This document shows, in pieces, positions 38,152 through 49,074 of a stretch of 64,000 bases of DNA. Within the stretch, counting starts at the first letter, position 1, and every line of letters starts with the position of its first letter. Source of the stretch: Pseudoxanthomonas sp. J31 (GTDB taxonomy: Bacteria > Pseudomonadota > Gammaproteobacteria > Xanthomonadales > Xanthomonadaceae); NCBI RefSeq assembly GCF_000510725.1, contig NZ_AZNZ01000010.1:181-64180 (forward strand), in the 5' to 3' direction. The translations under genes and the position numbers were made by a program. The notes under the pieces were generated by a model that was not told the DNA's origin, searched no databases, and was given only the letters and a program-made list of their open reading frames with translations.

Positions 38152-40054
38152 CCGGATCCTGGTGGTCGACGACAACGCCGCCACCCGCTACTCGGTGCGG
38201 CGCGTGCTCGAGCGCCAGGGCTTCAGCGTGGCCGAGGCCGGCACGGGCAACGAGGGCCTGGCGCAGCTGGCCGCGGCCGCGTTCGACGCGCTGGTGCTGG
38301 ACGTGAACCTGCCGGACATGAGCGGCTTCGACCTGGTGCGTACCTTGCGCGCCGACCTGGCCACCAGCCTGCTGCCGGTGATCCACGTCTCCGCCGCCTC
38401 GATCGCCCGTGGCGACGTGATCGCCGGCCTCGACGCCGGCGCCGACGCCTACCTGGTGCATCCGGTTGACCACGACGTACTGCTGGCCACGCTGCGCACC
38501 CTGCTGCGGGTGCGCAGGGTCGAGGACGCGCTGCACGCCAGCGAGGCGCGCTTCCGCGGGATCTTCGAGAACGTGGGCGCGCCGATCGCGGTGGTGTCCG
38601 GCGAGCTGGAGGTGCGCGATTCCAACCACGCCTTCAAGCGCCTGCTGGACGAGGCGGGGGCGCCGGACCTGTCCGCGCTGTTCGGCGATCAGCCGGTGGA
38701 CGCGCTGTGCGAGGCCTTGCGCAGCGGCGGCAGCTGGAAGGGTACCTACTGCCTGCATACCCCGCGCGGCCGCCGCGTGACCGAGTGGCGGGTTAGCCCG
38801 TACAAGGGCCCGGGCGCGGGCCTGCTGTACGTGGAGGACCAGACCGAGCAGCACGCGCGCGAGCAGGAGCACCGCCAGCAGCTGCATTCGGCCACCAGCG
38901 AGCTGGCGGTGCAGATCGCCGAGCGCGAGCGCACCGAAGCCGAGCTGCAGCAGGCGATGAAGATGGACGCGCTGGGCAAGCTCACCGGTGGCATCGCCCA
39001 CGACTTCAACAACCTGCTGACCGGCATCATCGGCGCGCTGGACATGATCAACGCCGCGGTGGAGAACGGCCGCCTGGAGCGCATCCCGCGCTTCGCCGGG
39101 GTCGCCACCACCTCGGCGTTCCGCGCCGCGGCGCTGACCCAGCGCATGCTGGCGTTCGCGCGCAAGCAGTCGCTGGATGCCACCGCGTTCGACATCGGCG
39201 CGCGCGTGTCCAGCCTGGCCGAGCTGCTCACCCGCTCCATCGGCGAGAACATCGACCTGGCGTTCGACCTGCCGGCGGAAGGCCTGGTCGTGGTGGCCGA
39301 CGCCAACCAGCTGGAGAGCGTGGTCCTGAACCTGGTGATCAACGCGCGCGACGCGCTGAAGGGTGCCGGGCGCATCACCATCTCCGCGCGCCCGGCCACC
39401 CAGGTGCCGTCCGACCTGCCACCGGGCGAGTACGTGAGCCTGGAGGTGACCGACGACGGCCCCGGCATCCCCGCCGACATCATCGACAAGGTGTTCGAGC
39501 CGTTCTTCACCACCAAGCCGATCGGGCAGGGCACCGGCCTGGGCCTGTCGATGACCTACGGCTTCGCCCGCCAGAGCGGCGGCACCGCGCGCGTGCACAG
39601 CGTCGAAGGCCAGGGCACCACCATCGAGCTGCTGCTGCCGCGCGGGCGCCAGGCCGCGCCGGAGGCGCCGGTGGAGGAGCCGGAGGTACGCGGCGGCGCC
39701 GAGAGCATCCTGCTGGTGGACGACAACGAGCTGGTGCGCGGCATGGCGCTGGAAGTGCTGGTGGACGCAGGCTACGAAGTGGTGGCCTGCACCGACGCGG
39801 CCGAGGCGCTGCAGGCGGCCGCCCAGCGCGGCTTCGACCTGCTGCTGACCGACGTCGGCCTGCCCGGGATCAGCGGCCGCGAGCTGGCCGACCGCGTGCG
39901 CGAGCGGCACCCGGGCACCGCGGTGCTGTTCGTCACCGGCTACGCGGAGAACGCCCAGGACCGCCAGGCCTTCCTCGGCGAGCGCATGGACCTGCTGCTC
40001 AAGCCGTTCAACCTCAACGAGCTGCTGCGCGCGGTGCGGCAGAAGCTGGGCTGA
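38138..40054 (+). CDS. Hybrid histidine kinase REC-PAS-HK-REC
   Basis: A 638-residue soluble signalling protein: receiver 1 (about 5-125, ILVVDDN, phospho-Asp in VLDVNLPDMSG), PAS (about 133-245), coiled coil, HisKA with histidine in GGIAHDFNNLLTG, ATPase (VVLNLVINARDAL, DDGPGIP, GQGTGLGLSM), and receiver 2 (about 520-638, LLVDDNE, LLTDVGLPGISG, LLLKPF). In receiver 1 the invariant lysine is replaced by histidine (AYLVHPVD). It overlaps the preceding kinase by 14 bases and ends the operon; no DNA-binding output is present. Confidence 0.92.
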   Translation: MTGASRILVVDDNAATRYSVRRVLERQGFSVAEAGTGNEGLAQLAAAAFDALVLDVNLPDMSGFDLVRTLRADLATSLLPVIHVSAASIARGDVIAGLDAGADAYLVHPVDHDVLLATLRTLLRVRRVEDALHASEARFRGIFENVGAPIAVVSGELEVRDSNHAFKRLLDEAGAPDLSALFGDQPVDALCEALRSGGSWKGTYCLHTPRGRRVTEWRVSPYKGPGAGLLYVEDQTEQHAREQEHRQQLHSATSELAVQIAERERTEAELQQAMKMDALGKLTGGIAHDFNNLLTGIIGALDMINAAVENGRLERIPRFAGVATTSAFRAAALTQRMLAFARKQSLDATAFDIGARVSSLAELLTRSIGENIDLAFDLPAEGLVVVADANQLESVVLNLVINARDALKGAGRITISARPATQVPSDLPPGEYVSLEVTDDGPGIPADIIDKVFEPFFTTKPIGQGTGLGLSMTYGFARQSGGTARVHSVEGQGTTIELLLPRGRQAAPEAPVEEPEVRGGAESILLVDDNELVRGMALEVLVDAGYEVVACTDAAEALQAAAQRGFDLLLTDVGLPGISGRELADRVRERHPGTAVLFVTGYAENAQDRQAFLGERMDLLLKPFNLNELLRAVRQKLG

Positions 40055-40064
40055 GGCACGCGGC

Positions 40065-41300
40065 TCAGGCGCGCGGCGCGCTGTCTTCGCCGCTTTCCGG
40101 CGGCAGCCCGGTGTAGCTGGCGCGCGGCCGGATCAGCCGGCCCAGTGCCTGCTGCTCGAGCACGTGCGCCAGCCAGCCGGCCAGGCGCCCGGCGGCGAAG
40201 ATCGACAGCGCCGGCGCGGCGGGCAGGCCGTACACGTAGCAGATCGCGGCCAGCATGAAGTCCACGTTGGGGCGGCGCTCGGACACGCCCTCGGCGGCGG
40301 CGACTACTTCCTCCACCAGCTGCATCGGTGCCTCCGCCACCGGCTGGGTGCGCAGCATGGCCAGCAGTTCGGTGGCGCGCGGGTCGCCGTCCGGATAAAG
40401 CGCGTGGCCGAAGCCGGGCAGGTCCTCGCCCTGGCGCCAGCGCGCGGCGATCAGGCGCTTGACGTCGCGGGTCTGGCGCGCGTCCTCCAGCAGCGCGTAA
40501 ACCCGCGCGGTGGCGCCGCCATGGCGCGGGCCGGCCAGCGCCGACAGGCCGGCGCACACGGTCGCGTGCAGGTGCGCGCCGGTGGAGGCGACCACGCGCG
40601 CGGCGAAGGCGGAGACGTTGAGCTCGTGGTCGGCGCACAGCACCAGCGCGGCGCGCACCAGTTCGGCGAAGCCTTCGTCGCCGGGGCACCAGGTGCCGGC
40701 CAGCAGGCGGTGCACCGGGCCGGACGGGCGCCGCGCCACCAGCAGGCCGGCGTTCTGCCGCAGCAGGGTCGCCGCCAGGGCGCGGCGGGTGGCCTGGTCG
40801 GCCTGGAACGAATGCGGCACCTGCAGCGCCAGCAGCGGGATCACCGCCATCGCCCGCGCCAGCGGCGGCAGCTCCTGGTCGGTGGCCAGCGCCACCACCC
40901 GCGCCGGCCAGTCGCCGGGCGGATCGGCGAACGGATCCTGGCTGCCGCAGTCCCACAGCAGGCGTGCGGTGTCCTCCAGGGTGGCGCCGGCGCGGGCCAT
41001 GGCGACGGCTGAACGTCCGCGGTAGTAGGGTCCGTCCGGACGGATCAGCGAAATGCGCGTTTCCAGCACCGGCAGGCCGCGGTCCAGGCTCTGCGCGGCG
41101 CCGCGCGCCGGGCCGCGGCCGAGGCGCTTGCGCTGCGCCAGCCGCTCCACGTCCTGGCGGCGGTACACCCGGCTGCGGTGGTCGCGGCCGGGGCGGGATT
41201 CCAGCAGTCCCCGGCTGACATAGGCGTACAGCGTGGCCGGGCTGATGCCCAGCAGGCGGCAGGCCTCGGTAGCGGGAATCAGGTCGCGGTCCAGGGACAT
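40065..41300 (-). CDS. MerR-like HTH fused to citrate-synthase-like domain, probable propionate regulator
   Basis: A 411-residue protein starting at ATG 41300; a TTG at 41318 is possible but lies in the operator. Residues 8-58 form an excisionase/MerR-type winged helix (ATEACRLLGISPATLYAYVSRGLL then RVYRRQDVERLAQRKR). Residues about 75-400 are a full citrate-synthase fold that keeps the catalytic triad: His260 (GPRHGGA), His299 (GFGHALY), Asp347 (NVDFML), plus RLIRPRASYTG. It is divergent from prpB and prpC, so it probably senses a methylcitrate-pathway acyl-CoA or acid and controls them. Confidence 0.85.
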   Translation of the reverse strand: MSLDRDLIPATEACRLLGISPATLYAYVSRGLLESRPGRDHRSRVYRRQDVERLAQRKRLGRGPARGAAQSLDRGLPVLETRISLIRPDGPYYRGRSAVAMARAGATLEDTARLLWDCGSQDPFADPPGDWPARVVALATDQELPPLARAMAVIPLLALQVPHSFQADQATRRALAATLLRQNAGLLVARRPSGPVHRLLAGTWCPGDEGFAELVRAALVLCADHELNVSAFAARVVASTGAHLHATVCAGLSALAGPRHGGATARVYALLEDARQTRDVKRLIAARWRQGEDLPGFGHALYPDGDPRATELLAMLRTQPVAEAPMQLVEEVVAAAEGVSERRPNVDFMLAAICYVYGLPAAPALSIFAAGRLAGWLAHVLEQQALGRLIRPRASYTGLPPESGEDSAPRA

Positions 41301-41301
41301 A

Positions 41302-41318
41302 TTGATTTGAAGGATCAA
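41302..41318. promoter_or_regulatory. Propionate-regulon operator candidate in the regulator/prpB gap
   Basis: TTGATT-TGAAG-GATCAA is a 17-bp dyad, one base from the regulator start codon, matching the prpE-upstream site in arm sequence and spacing. It is followed at once by TTGATCAA (41321-41328), so up to three half-sites cluster here, as expected for a cooperative or autoregulatory site. Confidence 0.6.
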
Positions 41319-41357
41319 GATTGATCAACCGGTAACAGGGTGACACATTGCCCGCGC

Positions 41358-41372
41358 CACGTGAACCACGTG
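41358..41372. promoter_or_regulatory. Tandem CACGTG motif upstream of prpB
   Basis: Two copies of the palindrome CACGTG are separated by AAC, ending four bases before the prpB Shine-Dalgarno. It may be a second operator or a hairpin masking the ribosome-binding site. No factor can be named. Confidence 0.35.
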
Positions 41373-41386
41373 CCCAGGAGTCCGCC

Positions 41387-42271
41387 ATGTCCAATGCTTC
41401 CGCCGGTGCGCGCTTCCGCGCCGCCCTCGCCGCCGAGTCGCCGCTGCAGGTGATCGGCGCGATCAACGCCAACCACGCCCTGCTGGCCAAGCGCGCCGGC
41501 TTCCGCGCCATCTACCTGTCCGGCGGCGGGGTCGCGGCCGGCTCCCTGGGCCTGCCGGACCTGGGCATCAACACCCTCGAGGACGTGCTGATCGATACCC
41601 GCCGCATCACCGACGTGTGCGACCTGCCGCTGATGGTCGACATCGACACCGGCTTCGGCCCGTCCGCGTTCAACATCGAGCGCACGATCAAGAGCCTGAT
41701 CAAGGCCGGCGCCGCCGCCTGCCACATCGAGGACCAGGTCGGCGCCAAGCGCTGCGGCCACCGTCCGGGCAAGGAGATCGTCAGCCAGGGCGAGATGGTC
41801 GACCGGATCAAGGCCGCGGCCGACGCCAAGACCGACCCGGACTTCTTCCTGGTCGCGCGCACCGACGCCATCCAGGTCGAGGGCGTGGACGCGGCGATCG
41901 AGCGCGCCATCGCCTGCGTCGAGGCCGGCGCCGACGGCATCTTCGCCGAGGCCGCCTACGACCTGGACACCTACCGCCGCTTCGTCGAGGCGGTGAAGGT
42001 GCCGGTGCTGGCCAACATCACCGAGTTCGGCAAGACCCCGCTGTTCTCGCGCGAGGAGCTGGCCTCGGCAGGCGTGGCCATCCAGCTGTTCCCGCTGTCG
42101 GCCTTCCGCGCCGCCAACAAGGCCGCCGAGAACGTGTACCAGGCCGTGCGCCGCGATGGCCACCAGCGCAACGTGGTCGACGCCATGCAGACCCGCGAGG
42201 AACTGTACGACCGCATCGGCTACCACGCCTTCGAGCAGAAGCTCGACGCGCTGTTCGCCGCGAAGAAGTAA
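41387..42271 (+). CDS. prpB: 2-methylisocitrate lyase
   Basis: The last enzyme of the methylcitrate cycle, cleaving 2-methylisocitrate to pyruvate and succinate. ATG 41387 (AGGAG six bases upstream) gives 294 residues. The isocitrate-lyase-superfamily signature is KRCGHRPGK with the catalytic cysteine, and [16 protein letters not shown] and VARTDA bind magnesium. [13 protein letters not shown] near the C terminus is typical of PrpB. It is first gene of prpBC. Confidence 0.97.
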   Translation: MSNASAGARFRAALAAESPLQVIGAINANHALLAKRAGFRAIYLSGGGVAAGSLGLPDLGINTLEDVLIDTRRITDVCDLPLMVDIDTGFGPSAFNIERTIKSLIKAGAAACHIEDQVGAKRCGHRPGKEIVSQGEMVDRIKAAADAKTDPDFFLVARTDAIQVEGVDAAIERAIACVEAGADGIFAEAAYDLDTYRRFVEAVKVPVLANITEFGKTPLFSREELASAGVAIQLFPLSAFRAANKAAENVYQAVRRDGHQRNVVDAMQTREELYDRIGYHAFEQKLDALFAAKK

Positions 42272-42325
42272 GCGCATCCGGCCCGGCCCGGGCGGCCGGC
42301 CCCCCCCGAACACAGGAGCACGAAG

Positions 42326-43483
42326 ATGAGCGACACCACCGCCACCGCCACGTTCAAGCCGAAGAAGTCCGTGGCCCTGTCCGGTACCGCCGCCGGCAAC
42401 ACCGCGCTGTGCACCGTCGGCCGCAGCGGCAACGACCTGCACTACCGCGGCTACGACATCCTCGACATCGCCAACGCCTGCGAGTTCGAGGAGATCGCCT
42501 ACCTGCTGGTGCACGGCAAGCTGCCCAACCGCGCCGAACTGGCCGGCTACAAGGCCAAGCTCAAGGCGCTGCGCGGCGTCCCGGCGGCGGTCAAGTCCGC
42601 GCTGGAACAGCTGCCGCCGTCGGCCCATCCGATGGACGTGATGCGCACCGGCGTGTCGGTGCTCGGCTGCATCAGCCCGGAGAAGGACGACCACAACCAC
42701 CCGGGCGCGCGCGACATCGCCGACAAGCTGATGGCCTCGCTCGGTTCGATGCTGCTGTACTGGTACCACTACAGCCACAACGGCAAGCGCATCGAGGTCG
42801 AGACCGACGACGACTCCATCGGCGGCCACTTCCTGCACCTGCTGCACGGGGAGAAGCCGCGCGAGAGCTGGGTGCGCGCCATGCACACCTCGCTGATCCT
42901 GTACGCGGAGCACGAGTTCAACGCCTCGACCTTCACCGCGCGCGTGATCGCCGGCACCGGCTCGGACATGTACAGCTGCGTCGCTGGCGCGATCGGCGCG
43001 CTGCGCGGGCCGAAGCACGGCGGCGCCAACGAGGTCGCGTTCGAGGTGCAGAAGCGCTACGACACCCCGGACGAGGCCGAGGCCGACATCCGCGCCCGGG
43101 TCGAGCGCAAGGAAGTGGTCATCGGCTTCGGCCACCCGGTCTATACCGTGGCCGACCCGCGCAACCAGGTGATCAAGGAAGTGGCGCGGCAGCTGTCGGC
43201 CGAGCAGGGCAACATGAAGATGTTCGACATCGCCGCGCGTCTGGAGGCGGTGATGTGGGAGATCAAGAAGATGTTCCCCAACCTCGACTGGTTCAGCGCG
43301 GTCAGCTACCACATGATGGGCGTGCCCACGGCCATGTTCACCCCGCTGTTCGTGCTGGCCCGCACCGCCGGCTGGAGCGCCCACGTGATCGAGCAGCGCC
43401 AGGACGGCAAGATCATCCGCCCCAGCGCCAACTACACCGGCCCGGAGAACCTCCCGTTCGTCCCTCTGGACCAGCGCCCCTGA
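42326..43483 (+). CDS. prpC: 2-methylcitrate synthase
   Basis: The enzyme condenses propionyl-CoA with oxaloacetate. The 385-residue protein is of the short type II citrate-synthase family: catalytic histidines in [12 protein letters not shown] and [13 protein letters not shown], aspartate in [14 protein letters not shown], and [10 protein letters not shown] at the C terminus. The position next to prpB and the [13 protein letters not shown] stretch favour PrpC over GltA. Genes for the dehydratase step (acnD/prpD, prpF) do not follow, so they must be elsewhere. Confidence 0.95.
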   Translation: MSDTTATATFKPKKSVALSGTAAGNTALCTVGRSGNDLHYRGYDILDIANACEFEEIAYLLVHGKLPNRAELAGYKAKLKALRGVPAAVKSALEQLPPSAHPMDVMRTGVSVLGCISPEKDDHNHPGARDIADKLMASLGSMLLYWYHYSHNGKRIEVETDDDSIGGHFLHLLHGEKPRESWVRAMHTSLILYAEHEFNASTFTARVIAGTGSDMYSCVAGAIGALRGPKHGGANEVAFEVQKRYDTPDEAEADIRARVERKEVVIGFGHPVYTVADPRNQVIKEVARQLSAEQGNMKMFDIAARLEAVMWEIKKMFPNLDWFSAVSYHMMGVPTAMFTPLFVLARTAGWSAHVIEQRQDGKIIRPSANYTGPENLPFVPLDQRP

Positions 43484-43523
43484 AGTGCTATCGTGATCCC
43501 CGCGTATTCCTGGGGGGGAACCG

Positions 43524-44051
43524 ATGCGCGAGGGGATTTACCGGAAGACCGAGGCGGGTCGCGACGAGATCCGCGACCGCGCCCGCAAGCTGCCGCCGCA
43601 ACTGCGGACGGTCCTGCTGATGGTGGACGGCCAGCGCACGCTGGCCGAATTGCGCCAGGTGGCCGCCGGGGTCAAGGCCCCGGAGGACGCCCTGGAGCGG
43701 CTGCTGGCCGAGGGCCTGATCGAACCGGTGAGCAACGGCTTCGATGCCGCCGGGCTGGCCCAGGCCGCCCGCGGCGGCGGGCCGGGCGCACCGGTGCCGG
43801 CCGTGGCCGAAGAGGAGCCGCCGCCGGCACGCACGGCCGACGAGGCCAACGAATACGTGCGCCTGTACGAGGCCATGAGCGAGGCAGTCCGCGCCCACCT
43901 GGGCCTGCGCGGCTATTTCATGCAGCTGAAGATCGAGCGCTGCACCGACGCCGCCGGGCTGCGCGAGGTCCTGCCGGAGCTGCGCCAGGCCCTGGCCAAG
44001 GCCCGCGGCGAGGAGTTCGCCACGTTCTGGGAGCGCCAGCTCCAGGGCTGA
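43524..44051 (+). CDS. Hypothetical protein with winged-helix-like N terminus
   Basis: A 175-residue soluble protein without a recognised function. Residues 1-70 (REGIYRKTEAGRDEIRDRARKLPPQLRTVLLMVDGQRTLAELRQVAAGVKAPEDALERLLAEGLI) look like a winged helix or a PilZ-associated helical domain seen in many proteobacterial hypothetical proteins. An Ala/Pro linker (about 75-110) joins a helical C-terminal part. No membrane segment is seen. It follows prpC by 40 bases but a hairpin-like C-run/G-run lies between, so co-transcription is uncertain. Confidence 0.8.
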   Translation: MREGIYRKTEAGRDEIRDRARKLPPQLRTVLLMVDGQRTLAELRQVAAGVKAPEDALERLLAEGLIEPVSNGFDAAGLAQAARGGGPGAPVPAVAEEEPPPARTADEANEYVRLYEAMSEAVRAHLGLRGYFMQLKIERCTDAAGLREVLPELRQALAKARGEEFATFWERQLQG

Positions 44052-44091
44052 GGGCCGCCGGGGTACTGGCGGCGCGGCGCCGTGGTCGGGC

Positions 44092-44703
44092 TCAGGCCAG
44101 GCCTTCGTCCCGGAGCGCGCGCTGCACGCCCGGGTCGGCGTCCATGCGCCCGCGGAAGGCGGCCAGCGCGTCCAGCCCGGACAGGTCCACGCCGATACGC
44201 GTGGCCCAGCGCAGCGCCATATAGAAGTAGGGGTCGGCAAAGCTGCGGAACCCGGCCAGCCAGTCGCGGCTGGCCAGGACCTTGTCCGCGCCCTCCAGCA
44301 GGGTGCGGATCCGGGCGCGGGCATTGCTGCGCAGCGCCTCGTGCTGCATCGGGTCGGCCACGAACGCGGCCGGCGCGAACATCGGCTTGAACGCCGGATG
44401 CAGGTCGGAATTGACGAAGGCCAGCCAGCGGGTGGCCTCGGCGCGCTGGCGGGCGCTGCCGTCGCCAGCCAGGCCGGACTCGGGGAAGCGGTCGGCCAGG
44501 TAGCCGGCGATGGCCACGTTCTGGGTCAGCACGAAGTCGCCGTCCACCAGCACCGGCACCGAGCCGGCCGGGTTCAGCGCCCGGAACTCCGGCGACTTCA
44601 GCCCGTCGGCGTCCAGGATCTGCAGCTCGAAGGGCTGGCCGGTCCAGCACAGGTCGATGTGGATCGCGGTGGAGCAGGCGCCGGGCTTGGTGTACAGCTT
44701 CAT
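44092..44703 (-). CDS. Glutathione S-transferase family protein
   Basis: A 203-residue GST from the start at 44703 (MKLYTKPGACSTAIHIDLCWTGQPFELQ). The N-terminal thioredoxin-like domain has the cysteine of the beta-class active site (PGACSTA) and the glutathione-binding NPAGSVPVLVDGDFVLTQNVAIAGYL. The C-terminal domain is helical. The closest known type is the bacterial beta class (GstA). Its substrate is unknown. It lies 55 bases after a SleB-like gene on the same strand. Confidence 0.92.
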   Translation of the reverse strand: MKLYTKPGACSTAIHIDLCWTGQPFELQILDADGLKSPEFRALNPAGSVPVLVDGDFVLTQNVAIAGYLADRFPESGLAGDGSARQRAEATRWLAFVNSDLHPAFKPMFAPAAFVADPMQHEALRSNARARIRTLLEGADKVLASRDWLAGFRSFADPYFYMALRWATRIGVDLSGLDALAAFRGRMDADPGVQRALRDEGLA

Positions 44704-44758
44704 GCAGGTCGGGATGCGGGCTGGGGACGCCGGGAGAGGCGGCGCCGGGGACGGTGGG

Positions 44759-45214
44759 TCAGGTGCGCGGCTTGAGCCGCTGCACCCGGTAGAAGGTGTG
44801 GTCGCCGATGGTCGCCACCTGGTAGGCGTTGGACCAGCTGGGATTGGCGATGGAATGGGCGGCGAAATGGCTGGCGCCAGGCACGATTTCCTTGCGCTGC
44901 CCCGCCGGCAGCGCCCAGTTGCGCTCGGCGTCCAGGGCCACGGCCACCGAGCGGTGCCAGGCGTCCAGGTTGCGCAGGCGCGTGTCCGGCGAGACCAGGG
45001 TGGGGGCGAACTGCTTGCGCGCGGTGACCACGGCGCACATCGAGTCGCCCCACAGGCCGCTGTCCTTGCGGCGCAGCGCCACCTCGGCAACCGCGTGCTG
45101 GCCCTGCAGGCTCTGGTTGCGGGCTTCCAGGTACACGGTGGTGCTAAGGCACAGCGAGTCGGCGGCCGGCTGCGGCAGGAACTGCGACAGCCAGAGGATC
45201 CAGGCCAGCTTCAT
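44759..45214 (-). CDS. SleB-family cell-wall hydrolase
   Basis: A 151-residue hydrolase-2 (SleB) domain protein, likely a lytic transglycosylase acting on peptidoglycan. The start at 45214 has AAGGAG seven bases upstream; the N terminus (MKLAWILWLSQFLPQPAADS) is a short signal-like segment. Motifs are STTVYLEARNQSLQGQHAVAEVALRR with the catalytic glutamate, CAVVTARKQFAP, and GASHFAA followed by NPSWSNAYQVATIGDHTFYR. In spore-formers this family opens the cortex; in gammaproteobacteria its role is unclear. Confidence 0.88.
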   Translation of the reverse strand: MKLAWILWLSQFLPQPAADSLCLSTTVYLEARNQSLQGQHAVAEVALRRKDSGLWGDSMCAVVTARKQFAPTLVSPDTRLRNLDAWHRSVAVALDAERNWALPAGQRKEIVPGASHFAAHSIANPSWSNAYQVATIGDHTFYRVQRLKPRT

Positions 45215-45644
45215 ATGTATCTCCTTGCTCCGTCTTCGCGGTCGCAGGCCCGCCGGCAGGGCCGGGGGCAGGCGACGACGCGGGGCGTCATGGGGAGGCG
45301 GCCATCTCTCCACGGGCCGCCCGGGTGCCGGCGGAAGTGGTGCCGGCAGGACCCGCCAGTTGCTGGGGGCGGGTCGAAGTGGCGCGCACGATAGGTGCGA
45401 TTTCCCTAACCGAAACTGAATATGCCAGGTTGACAACGGTCACACTCGGTGGCCTGTGGAAAGCCTCCCGAGGGCTTGTTCGAGGCCGCGTGAAGGGCCG
45501 AGCGGCGGTTTTCCCGGGGCTTGGCGGAGGTGTGTCACCCGCGCCGGGAGGCCGGAGCAGGCGGCTGAACCGCCCCGCGCGAACCTGAACAGGCAGGCCG
45601 GCTCCGGACCGGATCGGCGTCCACCGAAGGCGCGAATGCGCGGC
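45215..45644. other. Intergenic region upstream of the SleB-like gene
   Basis: This 430-base gap between two minus-strand genes has no credible coding frame. The part next to the SleB-like gene is its promoter and leader; an A+T-richer island at 45395-45445 includes a CRP-like site. The far part is GC-rich (Gly/Pro-coding in all frames) and shows only short inverted repeats after fadH. Confidence 0.6.
45429..45444 (-). promoter_or_regulatory. CRP/Clp-like site
   Basis: On the minus strand this reads TGTGA-CCGTTG-TCAAC: one perfect CRP half-site, N6, and a three-of-five match to the other half. It lies 215 bases before the SleB-like gene. Xanthomonads carry the CRP-like regulator Clp, which uses the same core. 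The plus strand here also contains TTGACA, but with no -10. Confidence 0.3.
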
Positions 45645-48777
<3,133 letters not shown>

Positions 48778-49074
48778 GCGCAGGCTCCACCTTCGTGGTT
48801 GCGGGACCGTCCCATCATACGCAGCGCCCGCGGCCGGACCGGCGCAGGCTCCGGGCGCCGGCCTCTGCTGGAACCTGAACGGCGGTTTTCTTCAATTCAC
48901 TTGTTACGGGACTGTTAACACCGCCTTCACATTAACGCGCCTAACCTGCGCCCCGACGTCGTGATTACGGCCGTCAGGGATATGCCGCTACCAGCGCATG
49001 TCTGCGTGAATCCTGAGGCAAGTGTTTCCACTTACTCCCCCGGATCATCCCCCCGAATCATCAAGGAGCTTGAG

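Noticed and set aside
34670-40054. A sigma-B-type partner switch with a sigma factor in the rsb operon
   Set aside because: All six gene products were checked; none has sigma-factor or DNA-binding motifs, and the next gene is convergent and unrelated.
41315-43384. A 689-residue open frame on the minus strand opposite prpB and prpC
   Set aside because: Composition is Gly/Val/Ala/His-biased without motifs; it overlaps two certain genes. High-GC antisense artefact.
45430-45435. A perfect -35 TTGACA on the plus strand
   Set aside because: No -10-like hexamer occurs 16-18 bases downstream and no plus-strand gene follows.
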